Below are positions 16,166 to 23,612 of a stretch of 36,911 nucleotides of DNA, piece after piece. This stretch comes from a virus, in the IMG/VR virus record IMGVR_UViG_3300000227_000016, positions 1-36,911 of that record; one strand, given 5' to 3'. The translations under genes and the position numbers were made by a program. The notes under the pieces are model-generated. The model was not told where the DNA came from. It searched no databases and was given only the letters and a program-made list of their open reading frames with translations. Position 1 is the first letter of the stretch. Each line of letters begins with the position of its first letter.

Positions 16166-17435
16166 ATTTAAAATGGTCTGAATATGATGGTGAACCACTT
16201 GCTATTGTTGCTATCATCCATATGCTTACTTTTTTACTTCCACTATTTAATTCTCTTGTGACCATCTGTGTTACTGTCCAATTTTTAAATCCTGTTGTAC
16301 CAGACGTTATCGTCTGTGAGCCCTCACCTGTAGTATTATAATATGTGCTTGATGATGGTCTTGTGTTCCAGCATAATTCATTCCCAGTACATCCTGAATC
16401 GTTATACGAATCACCTTCTGTCCACTCGCTACCACTTATCGTATAAATAGATGAATTGTATATATGATGCGATTTAACAGTCAATGACTCTCCTGCATCA
16501 AGATAGTTTGAGCCAATACGAACTGATAAAATAGCAGACTCAATAGTAACCCCATCGGGAATATCTGATAGATTCCATTTAGAGATATATTCCCTCTTTT
16601 TAGCATTACTTGAATAAGATAACTCTTTAGCGAGACCTATCGCTCCTCTATCTGCTGTGCCATAGTATGTTTCTATATATGTATCATCAAGATTTCCTGT
16701 GTTTGGTGTGGTTATTACTATAGTTGTTGAATTCCCCCCAAAAGAATATTCATTACCATAAATATAATCCACAAAAATATCAGTTGTCTTCCTACCACTA
16801 CCAACTTCTTTATAATTACATTTTTCTTTCATACACCACTTTATCTTTGCATTTTCATCTTTAGTAAATGTTTCAAACCTCAACCATGTAAGATTTCCAG
16901 TTATATTTAATATCTCATACTCTGGGTCTTGCCCAATATAAGTGAAAGGAATATCAAATTCTTTTGCATCAGAAACCTTTTTCCAGAGACCTTCTTTATC
17001 TTTAACATTTGCTTCTCCGCCTATAATAACATTGTGTTTTCCATTACCTAAATCATAATCAACGGAATTTTCACTTATCTTATATTTACCTTTTTCGCTG
17101 TCCATATATTCCGTATAAGAATCAGTAATTTTCATAGGAACCTCAATCATCATATAACACCGAGTGTTGGTTGTTCGAGAGCAATACATCTCCTTATTTT
17201 CTATATCACATCTATATTTACCAACAGCCGAATGTTCTTTATCCACATTTATAATTTCACTCACATTATACCAAATTCCATAATCTTTCCCGACCTGACA
17301 AATATCATATGGAGGTTCTTCTGTCGTATCTTGCAATGCAACCCATACTCCCCCTATAAGTATAATTAATGTCATTACTCCACCCACCAATTCCCAATAC
17401 CACCTTGTTTTCTTTGATTCTGCTTCCTCTTCCAT
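16119..17435 (-). CDS. Membrane-anchored DNRLRE surface protein, 5' part of a frameshifted gene
   Basis: 438 residues as read. Charged N-terminus (MEEEAESKKTR), then one membrane helix (about 15-33, 'LVGGVMTLIILIGGVWVAL'), a Cys-containing beta domain (about 45-230) and a DNRLRE domain (about 235-425). The final residues 'LPPRNMTQQIGPYFM' do not fit the family; the correct ending is in the -1 frame, implying loss of one base near 16165. N-in topology would place the bulk outside the cell. It starts directly after the stop of the long fibre gene. Confidence 0.7.
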   Translation of the reverse strand: MEEEAESKKTRWYWELVGGVMTLIILIGGVWVALQDTTEEPPYDICQVGKDYGIWYNVSEIINVDKEHSAVGKYRCDIENKEMYCSRTTNTRCYMMIEVPMKITDSYTEYMDSEKGKYKISENSVDYDLGNGKHNVIIGGEANVKDKEGLWKKVSDAKEFDIPFTYIGQDPEYEILNITGNLTWLRFETFTKDENAKIKWCMKEKCNYKEVGSGRKTTDIFVDYIYGNEYSFGGNSTTIVITTPNTGNLDDTYIETYYGTADRGAIGLAKELSYSSNAKKREYISKWNLSDIPDGVTIESAILSVRIGSNYLDAGESLTVKSHHIYNSSIYTISGSEWTEGDSYNDSGCTGNELCWNTRPSSSTYYNTTGEGSQTITSGTTGFKNWTVTQMVTRELNSGSKKVSIWMIATIASGSPSYSDHFKLPPRNMTQQIGPYFM

Positions 17436-20249
17436 TTAACACCACGCATGAATACTCCCTGCGACTGACATAATCATACAAGTTCCGTTGAAATACATTG
17501 AAGCATCAACTCCTGGACTGTTACCCATCCATAATCTTTCATTGTCATTGAGAAGGAACCCATTTGCAGTTATATTATAAGGTCCAGCATCCCAATTAGC
17601 TGTTAAAACTTGACTTCCATCTGCTTTCAAGAATGTTGAATTATCAACCACTGCCCAAACTTGTGCTGTCGTATTCCATAACTCATTTCCTGTCTGAAAT
17701 GCAGAACAAGTCAGTGTATCCCCCATCTGTGTAACTGCTTGACCAGGAGAACATCCAGAGGGATAATCATTGATGTCCAAAGCCCAGTTATCTATCTGTG
17801 TTATTGCCCCTGAAACACAATTAGTTATTTCCGAACATTCATCATGCGAGGAATCAGTTTCTGGATAGCCCCATGATTTTGTCAAATTCAACTCTGTTCC
17901 ATTAACTGCCGTTATCATTTGAGATGTTGTATTGTAAGTATCCTTATCAACTTCACAGGCCAAATCATTCCCCGATATATATAAATGATTACCAGCCGCA
18001 CAACTTGTATCAAAGTCCAATTTAGATTCAGGTATTCCATCACTTGAAATGTCTCCCGACTCGTTCCAATAACCATTATCATTAATCACTGCCAATATTT
18101 GAGTGGATGTATTCCATGTGTCTGTGTCAGTTACTGTTTCTGTGGCTGTGGTTATACTCGTTATATGACCAAATGTATCAAGAATAATGTCCTGTATATA
18201 AGTCCTTCCAGAGTTATCTGAACTTGTTTGAGAACTTGTATCAGAATGGTTGAATTGTGTCCCCGTTAATGTTAGACCACTTCCATTAATATATTGCGTA
18301 TTTGTATCTGTATCCAGAATGAAATCTGCAATCGAATAACAATTTGAGCTATTACACCAAATATCTGAACTTGAACCAAATATACTTGCATTCATATATC
18401 CTGTTGTATTAATATTTAATTGCCCACCGGATGTTGTGTTAGGATACATCCAACTTCCTGAAGTACCCCAATAATTTGCACCTGAACCACTTCCAGAAAC
18501 ATCACTACCACACAACCAGTTTGTTCCCGACATTTTGAGTATTTGACCGTTTGAACATTTTGTAAGATTATTATAACCTATCAAATAAGAACTATTCCAG
18601 TAAAAGTTATCCGTCATAAAAGAATGAAAATCACTTGTTGTATTGTATGTATTTGTGTCCATATCCGTACAGAAGTCACTATCAGGACTTCCTATTATAT
18701 CAGAACATGAGACCGTCTTATTCATCGTAGAATTTGTAATTGCATTTTCAACACAACCTGTTATTTCCGAACATTCATCATGCGAGGAATCAGTTTCTGG
18801 ATAGCCCCATGATTTTGTCAAATTCAACTCTGTTCCATTAACTGCCGTTATCATTTGAGATGTTGTATTGTAAGTATCCTTATCAACTTCACAGGCCAAA
18901 TCATTCCCCGATATATATAAATGATTACCAGCCGCACAACTTGTATCAAAGTCCAATTTAGATTCAGGTATTCCATCACTTGAAATGTCTCCCGACTCGT
19001 TCCAATAACCATTATCATTAATCACTGCCAATATTTGAGTGGATGTATTCCATGTATCCGTATCCGTACAGAAGTCACTATCAGGACTTCCTATTATATC
19101 AGAACATGAGACCGTCTTATTCATCGTAGAATTTGTAATTGCATTTTCAACACAACCTGTTATTTCCGAACATGCATCCTGAGCATCGAGTGCAATATCA
19201 ACCTGAGAACTATTATAATAATTACCTTTATCTGCCGTCCAATTTCCTATGCTATTAACCACTGCTGAAAGTGTCGTATAGCCAAGTCCAATTACCCAAT
19301 CATATATCTGGTCGGCTGTTGAGAGATGTGTCGTGTCTCCATTAGAGGGTGTTGCTGTAGGTATATCTGAAACAGAGTTATACCAGTCGTCAGCCACTAT
19401 AAGGTTTCCATATTCATCACAGGACAAGTGGTCGCTTGCACCATCAGTCACTCCTGAGCAATTAAGCTCTGCGGTAAGGTAATTTCCATCAAAATTAAGG
19501 TTGATAGAATCCGTGTTATTTATATCCGTGTTGTTTATGAAGGTGTTGTCAGCATCTGTTATCGTATAATAGTTAGACGAGCCATTCCATTCTCCATTAA
19601 AATAAGGTGCAGAAACATTTCCAGTGAAATTCGCTCCACTTAATCTTGCGAAAAGTGTATCTACCTGAGTGCTTGTATAATAGCTCGTTTTATCAGCTAA
19701 CCAATTTCCGTAGGTATCAACAAGATATGTCTCATTGAACATGAGATAAATCCCACTCTGATAGAACCATGTTAAATTGAATGAACTCATAGAACCCCAA
19801 TAAGTTGAACTGTTTGTGTCAAGATTCTCAGGGTCTGTTATCTGTCCCGAACTTATGCTTACATTCGTCCAATCGCTTGCGCTAACCTTGTTTGCTGTTA
19901 TATTCAAAGCGTAAACATTCCTGAGAACTGAATCGGGCTGTGTATGGTTCGCTCTGCTTGTCCCGTTTCTGTATTCGCACATATATTTTGGCATATAATT
20001 TAAACTACTTAGGTCAATTTCTATGAACCCTATCCCTCTATCGTCTGTTGTGACCGTCTTTTCAGCCGAAAGGATTACATTCGTGCAGTCCGCACTGTTA
20101 GTAAAATTGAAAACATACTCAAAATAAGTATTTTCATAACTTGAGCCATTTTCATCTTTCGGATTGACATAAGTGTTAAGAGTTTTGCTTGCCGAGACTG
20201 TCCCGATTAAAACCATGAAAATAAGCCCGAATAAAATTATCTTCTTCAT
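17436..20249 (-). CDS. Long repeat-containing fibre with Sec signal peptide
   Basis: 937 residues. N-terminal signal peptide (MKKIILFGLIFMVLIGTVSA), then many N-x-S/T sequons and repeated modules such as 'SEITGCVENAITNSTMNKT' and 'TWNTSTQILAVINDNGYW'. The C-terminal part has a phage-fibre motif, 'DGSQVLTANWDAGPYNITAN'. So it combines an exported-protein start with a virion-fibre end. Two perfect 296-bp repeats and a 113-bp repeat lie inside it. GGGGGAG precedes the ATG. It probably forms an elongated adhesin; whether it is in the virion or on the host surface cannot be told. Confidence 0.75.
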   Translation of the reverse strand: MKKIILFGLIFMVLIGTVSASKTLNTYVNPKDENGSSYENTYFEYVFNFTNSADCTNVILSAEKTVTTDDRGIGFIEIDLSSLNYMPKYMCEYRNGTSRANHTQPDSVLRNVYALNITANKVSASDWTNVSISSGQITDPENLDTNSSTYWGSMSSFNLTWFYQSGIYLMFNETYLVDTYGNWLADKTSYYTSTQVDTLFARLSGANFTGNVSAPYFNGEWNGSSNYYTITDADNTFINNTDINNTDSINLNFDGNYLTAELNCSGVTDGASDHLSCDEYGNLIVADDWYNSVSDIPTATPSNGDTTHLSTADQIYDWVIGLGYTTLSAVVNSIGNWTADKGNYYNSSQVDIALDAQDACSEITGCVENAITNSTMNKTVSCSDIIGSPDSDFCTDTDTWNTSTQILAVINDNGYWNESGDISSDGIPESKLDFDTSCAAGNHLYISGNDLACEVDKDTYNTTSQMITAVNGTELNLTKSWGYPETDSSHDECSEITGCVENAITNSTMNKTVSCSDIIGSPDSDFCTDMDTNTYNTTSDFHSFMTDNFYWNSSYLIGYNNLTKCSNGQILKMSGTNWLCGSDVSGSGSGANYWGTSGSWMYPNTTSGGQLNINTTGYMNASIFGSSSDIWCNSSNCYSIADFILDTDTNTQYINGSGLTLTGTQFNHSDTSSQTSSDNSGRTYIQDIILDTFGHITSITTATETVTDTDTWNTSTQILAVINDNGYWNESGDISSDGIPESKLDFDTSCAAGNHLYISGNDLACEVDKDTYNTTSQMITAVNGTELNLTKSWGYPETDSSHDECSEITNCVSGAITQIDNWALDINDYPSGCSPGQAVTQMGDTLTCSAFQTGNELWNTTAQVWAVVDNSTFLKADGSQVLTANWDAGPYNITANGFLLNDNERLWMGNSPGVDASMYFNGTCMIMSVAGSIHAWC
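17824..18119 (-). repeat. 296-bp perfect direct repeat in the fibre gene, copy 1
   Basis: Base-for-base the same as 18760-19055 as far as can be read. It encodes about 98 residues including 'DKDTYNTTSQMITAVNGTEL'. Perfect identity points to a recent duplication or ongoing gene conversion. Confidence 0.9.
18662..18774 (-). repeat. 113-bp direct repeat in the fibre gene, copy 1
   Basis: Identical to 19061-19173 (offset 399 bases, in frame), encoding the 'SEITGCVENAITNSTMNKT' module. It overlaps the edge of the 296-bp repeat at 18760. Confidence 0.85.
18760..19055 (-). repeat. 296-bp perfect direct repeat in the fibre gene, copy 2
   Basis: Second copy of 17824-18119, in the same frame, 936 bp apart. 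The repeat unit keeps the reading frame, so copy-number change would lengthen or shorten the fibre. Confidence 0.9.
19061..19173 (-). repeat. 113-bp direct repeat in the fibre gene, copy 2
   Basis: Second copy of 18662-18774. Confidence 0.85.
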
Positions 20250-20771
20250 TTAGCTCTCCCCCACTGTCATAGTAAATCTTAATTCTATCTGGTCGTATGT
20301 TTTCAATGTATAAACAGCGTCAAGAAGGAACTCATTTACCATTGTCCCACCGCTTTCTGCTGTGAATATTGCACCTTTCTGTATTGAGCTTTGGTCTCCT
20401 GTCGCCGTCCAGCGTTTAGTCAATGTTATTACTTTCGTTCCAGTCGTATGTGCTGAGACCATTATTGCCCTTGAAAAGCCATTAGAACTCAACTCACCCG
20501 TAAGTTCTGTATCAGTCGCATCAGGCCCGGTCGAATCTGTGCTTAATGCTCCATAAACAGCTCCCACACTTCCTAGACCACTTATGCCATACATCTGATT
20601 CAGAAGAAAATCAAAACCAGTATTTGTTATAAGGTTTTTTGTGGGCTTCCCTTCAACCCAGTCAGTATATCTGCCCCTGACGCCGTTTATTTCTTCGTCC
20701 CCGTTTTCGTCCTGAATAAATCTTCTCGTTCTGACTTGGACATTTTCATTAAAGTTAATTTTGGCATTCAT
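20250..20771 (-). CDS. Virion-associated protein of tail-fibre type
   Basis: 173 residues. Contains 'NLITNTGFDFLLNQMYG' and 'VYGALSTDSTGPDATDTELTGE', patterns common in small phage virion proteins that precede fibres ('value given, then assigned to +/- A and B' beta folds). No signal peptide. It directly precedes the exported fibre gene with no gap and probably belongs to the same appendage. Confidence 0.6.
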   Translation of the reverse strand: MNAKINFNENVQVRTRRFIQDENGDEEINGVRGRYTDWVEGKPTKNLITNTGFDFLLNQMYGISGLGSVGAVYGALSTDSTGPDATDTELTGELSSNGFSRAIMVSAHTTGTKVITLTKRWTATGDQSSIQKGAIFTAESGGTMVNEFLLDAVYTLKTYDQIELRFTMTVGES

Positions 20772-20781
20772 ACCTACCAGT

Positions 20782-21333
20782 CTATTTTATAACAGTAGTC
20801 ACTATCAGAGTTTGTGCTTCCCTTTCTATTACCCAAGCCCCGCCTCCGAATCCGTTGTTTCCTGCAAAATATGCAAAGCTTGAGTTTGCTGGCGTTTCAA
20901 TATGTGCAAGAAGCTCTCCGTCTGAGACCGAATAAACCTTGCAATATGCAACCGTCCCTGCCGTGTTTCCTGTAAGGATTGTCTTAACCCTGACGCTCGT
21001 GAACTCGCCATAATGAGGTATAGGGTTTAAATATAATGTCTGGGACTTACTCGTTCCACTAACCGTATATCTTGCACAATCATGACTGTCTCCATATTTA
21101 GTGTGTGCATACGCTATGATTAGTATTTCATCACCCGTTTCGTATTCAATGGTTTGTCCACTTCCTATTGGAAGGTCGGCCAAATCAATAACTACTACAC
21201 CGCTTGGGTTAGTTGTCCCTACAGCTGAGCTCGTTTTTTTAGTTGTATTCCTGACATAGGCTTTCGCTCCGGATTTTAAAGTTGAATTATCCACGTCGTA
21301 TACTGTAATCGTAATTGGATGTGAATCTGTCAT
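20782..21333 (-). CDS. Beta-sandwich virion or appendage protein
   Basis: 183 residues. The first 100 residues look like a carboxypeptidase-regulatory or Ig-like sandwich ('ITITVYDVDNSTLKSGAKAYVRN', given here only as residues 7-29 in part; 'TNPSGVVVIDLADLP'). The end has the strand-rich 'RVKTILTGNTAGTVAYCKVYS'. Family not named. Its position between capsid-associated paralogues and fibres suggests a head or appendage protein. Confidence 0.6.
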   Translation of the reverse strand: MTDSHPITITVYDVDNSTLKSGAKAYVRNTTKKTSSAVGTTNPSGVVVIDLADLPIGSGQTIEYETGDEILIIAYAHTKYGDSHDCARYTVSGTSKSQTLYLNPIPHYGEFTSVRVKTILTGNTAGTVAYCKVYSVSDGELLAHIETPANSSFAYFAGNNGFGGGAWVIEREAQTLIVTTVIK

Positions 21334-21397
21334 ATTTTCACCTTATACTATTTATTTGCCTCTCCTATGCTCATTATATTCTCCATATCTGTCCATT

Positions 21398-21661
21398 CTA
21401 TTTGCCGATTGCGAGCCAATATAATGTTGCGTCATTAGATTCTGAGACGACTGTCACATCTCCACCTGAAAGCGGTAAGGTTTCATTTACTGAGGCGTTC
21501 TTCTGCGTTCCGCCGTAAGTTGATACTGCGAAGAACTCTACAAGCCTGAGACCGGTTGCGACATCCCCCGTATTTGTGCCTCCCGATAAAACGGACTGTC
21601 CATATATATATTTCTTGTCGCCCCATGTGCCCTTATCAATTACCGTATTTGTTATCGCCAT
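21398..21661 (-). CDS. 87-residue capsid-associated protein, paralogue B
   Basis: Ungapped alignment with its upstream neighbour (21662-21925) gives about 51 of 87 identical residues, including 'DVATGL', 'SVNETLPL' and 'GGDVT'. All-beta composition, no cysteine. Small tandem proteins soon after the capsid gene are often decoration or cement proteins; that role is inferred. It starts directly after the stop of its paralogue. Confidence 0.7.
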   Translation of the reverse strand: MAITNTVIDKGTWGDKKYIYGQSVLSGGTNTGDVATGLRLVEFFAVSTYGGTQKNASVNETLPLSGGDVTVVSESNDATLYWLAIGK

Positions 21662-21925
21662 TTAGACACCTATCGCCATCCAGTAGATTGTCCCGTCTGC
21701 GGTTTCGATAACGGTTGTAACATCCCCGCCTGCCAACGGCAATGTCTCATTAACTGAGAACCCTTTTTGTGTTGAACCACTTGTAACGGGTATGAACATC
21801 TCGACACGGTTAAGGCCAGTCGCTACATCTTCTGATGTAGAACCACCGGCATAGACAGACTTGCCATAGACAATCCTTTTGTCCCCGAATATTGCCCTAT
21901 CTATTATCGTTGTAGTTATACTCAT
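21662..21925 (-). CDS. 87-residue capsid-associated protein, paralogue A
   Basis: Tandem paralogue of 21398-21661, of exactly the same length. The shared core ('DVATGL', 'TQK', 'SVNETLPL', 'GGDVT', 'YW.AIG') suggests a common fold; differences cluster in the middle, as expected for subunits of a mixed oligomer or for diverged decoration proteins. Confidence 0.7.
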   Translation of the reverse strand: MSITTTIIDRAIFGDKRIVYGKSVYAGGSTSEDVATGLNRVEMFIPVTSGSTQKGFSVNETLPLAGGDVTTVIETADGTIYWMAIGV

Positions 21926-21927
21926 AT

Positions 21928-22305
21928 TTATTCCTCCTGAAGTCTAAGCAAAAGTTCAACCCTCTCCTTTTCAAATTTCGGTATCGGTGTTTCAGGCGAG
22001 AGTTTTTTAATCATATCAATCTGCTCGGATTTCTTCATTGCTAAAAACTCTTCTTTGGTCATTTTCTTTTTGGTCTCGATTACTTCTTTGACCTTCTCGG
22101 TTACCTTCTCTACTATGTTTTTGGTTTTCTCTTTTATGTCGAGCTTTACGAATCCGCCATTGCCGAACTTAATAAAGAACTCTTCATCTTCTTTGTCGGG
22201 GACATCTGTCGGGCTACCTTTCATAAACATATACTTGTTCCCTTTCGGTGTGACATAAGTGTTTGAATCCAGAACTCCAAGCGTATTGCATATAATTTTA
22301 GCCAT
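21928..22305 (-). CDS. Capsid-associated protein following the major capsid gene
   Basis: 125 residues. The N-terminal half is beta-rich ('NKYMFMKGSPTDVPDKEDEEFF'-like, residues about 23-45), a pattern seen in small phage proteins encoded after the capsid gene; the C-terminal half is charged, helical, and ends in a short helix-extended-helix-like segment. A TATA box and GAGGTAA site precede ATG 22305. Function unknown; a head completion or decoration role is possible. Confidence 0.6.
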   Translation of the reverse strand: MAKIICNTLGVLDSNTYVTPKGNKYMFMKGSPTDVPDKEDEEFFIKFGNGGFVKLDIKEKTKNIVEKVTEKVKEVIETKKKMTKEEFLAMKKSEQIDMIKKLSPETPIPKFEKERVELLLRLQEE

Positions 22306-22337
22306 AATTTTACCTCTGAATTTTTCATAACGACTTT

Positions 22338-22347
22338 ATTTATAAAC
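22338..22347 (-). promoter_or_regulatory. TATA box of the post-capsid promoter
   Basis: On the minus strand TTTATAAATA, centred about 37 bases before ATG 22305. Transcription start about 25 bases downstream would leave a leader of roughly 11 bases containing GAGGT. It follows a T-rich terminator, so it looks like a new transcription unit for the appendage and tail genes. Confidence 0.6.
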
Positions 22348-22370
22348 TTTAAGCTATCTTTCCTTCCCCG

Positions 22371-22395
22371 AAAATAAAATAAAAAAAATAAAAAA
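22371..22395 (-). terminator. U-rich archaeal terminator after the capsid gene
   Basis: The minus strand reads T6-A-T8-A-T4-A-T4 just after the capsid stop, the type of tract at which archaeal polymerase terminates. It is flanked by a short inverted repeat (ATCTTTCC / GGAAAGAT). It may limit read-through so that capsid mRNA is in excess. Confidence 0.6.
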
Positions 22396-22405
22396 GAGGG
22401 AAAGA

Positions 22406-23602
22406 TTAAGCCTTCAGGTCCCTTAACTTGCCCTGAACTGCAAAGAATGTGCAAATAAGTTCTCCCATTGTCCTGTACATTCCTTCAGTCCCGAACTTAT
22501 TAACTGCAAACGGTGTATCCGTGTTCATGCCCGCCTCAAAGTATTGTGTCGGTTTGGCTATTTTCAGTCCGAGTCTCGGGAAGTCCTTTCCTTCAGGATT
22601 GCTTATATCAAGCAAATAAAGTCTTGATATTCCGCCCGTTTCCTGAACTGTGTCTTTTGATTGTATCACAGGTCTTCCGAGTATGCTCGCTACTGACATG
22701 GCTACATCGTTTCCTTTTTGAGAGCTTATACCATTTACACCGACACTTATTTTCGTCTCTCCAAGTATGTTATACCTAACCTGTGTTTCATAGAGCTGGT
22801 TTATCGCTGCCCAAGTGTCGTACCCTGTCTGGAAGAATTGACCTGCTGGATTTGCCCCGTAAAGCAGTGTATTCTGAACAAGCGACTGAATCAGAGTGTC
22901 CGTCAGGCTTCTGTCTGTGCCTGAGTTATGGCCAACATAAGCGTCTGTCCACCCTGCGGCTCCGTCCCTGTCCTGAGAGTAGATGTCAACATCGCCTGTG
23001 GTGTATGCTCCGTTTGCCGCTTGTGTGCAATTTGTTATTTCAGAGTATGAGCTAACTACCCTGTCTATTGACTCAAAGTTGTAACCTGCGAGTGTTCCGT
23101 TTTCTGTGTTAAGCTGTTTATTAAGGTCTTCTTTGTGTTCGACAGCAAAGTAATCCCTCAGGTCTGCCATTGCACCTATTGCGTCATCTCCGCTTTTGGC
23201 AAGGAACTCCTGAACTTCGGAGTTATCAAATGTCACAGCCGAGATTTTCGGTTTGGTGCTGACTTCCGCCCATGTAGGCTTTATTGTGTCCGGGAGTGCT
23301 CCTGACTCTGCCTGACCTCCATAAGGAAGTGTCGTGCTTCTTGCAGTTATTACTCTCCAGCCTGACCTTGTCCAAGGTAACTTAGGCAAAACACCGAAAG
23401 TATTTGCTTCCTGATTAAGCTGAACCCATGCCTGACTTCCATACACGGCATTGTAGACTCCGGTAGTTGTTGAAAGTACAGGTGCATCTGCTTTTGTAAG
23501 AAACGGTGCTACAATATCGCTCTGGGCAAGGAAGTTCATTCCGTTTTGGGAATAGTACAGCTTCTCAAGGTCTTCTATTGTAGTTATAAGATTGCTTGTC
23601 AT
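22406..23602 (-). CDS. Major capsid protein (HK97 fold)
   Basis: About 398 residues from ATG 23602, which follows GAGGTGA by 5 bases; the longer frame to 23623 overlaps the protease. Signatures typical of HK97-like capsids: long N-terminal helix, 'WVQLNQEANTFGVLPKLPW' region, E-loop-like 'TTLPYGGQAESGALPDTIKPT', 'KISAVTFDNSEVQEFLAKSG' spine helix, and C-terminal 'RLGLKIAKPTQYFEAG'. It follows the protease-scaffold gene and precedes the terminator, as expected for the most abundant virion protein. Confidence 0.85.
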   Translation of the reverse strand: MTSNLITTIEDLEKLYYSQNGMNFLAQSDIVAPFLTKADAPVLSTTTGVYNAVYGSQAWVQLNQEANTFGVLPKLPWTRSGWRVITARSTTLPYGGQAESGALPDTIKPTWAEVSTKPKISAVTFDNSEVQEFLAKSGDDAIGAMADLRDYFAVEHKEDLNKQLNTENGTLAGYNFESIDRVVSSYSEITNCTQAANGAYTTGDVDIYSQDRDGAAGWTDAYVGHNSGTDRSLTDTLIQSLVQNTLLYGANPAGQFFQTGYDTWAAINQLYETQVRYNILGETKISVGVNGISSQKGNDVAMSVASILGRPVIQSKDTVQETGGISRLYLLDISNPEGKDFPRLGLKIAKPTQYFEAGMNTDTPFAVNKFGTEGMYRTMGELICTFFAVQGKLRDLKA

Positions 23603-23612
23603 ATTTTTCACC

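Noticed and set aside
16119-16180. Programmed -1 frameshift in the DNRLRE gene
   Set aside because: T-TTT-AAA at the right place runs into a TAA in the -1 frame, and no suitable slip site lies after that stop; base loss is simpler.
17436-20249. Diversity-generating retroelement acting on the fibre
   Set aside because: No reverse transcriptase gene and no template/variable repeat pair with adenine-biased differences; the repeats are identical.
20829-21011. Second minus-strand frame within 20782-21333
   Set aside because: Alternate-frame shadow of the beta-sandwich gene, with low-complexity Gln/Arg-rich sequence.
22221-22454. Minus-strand frame spanning the capsid terminator region
   Set aside because: It crosses the T-rich tract in a different frame, giving poly-Phe; it overlaps real genes at both ends.
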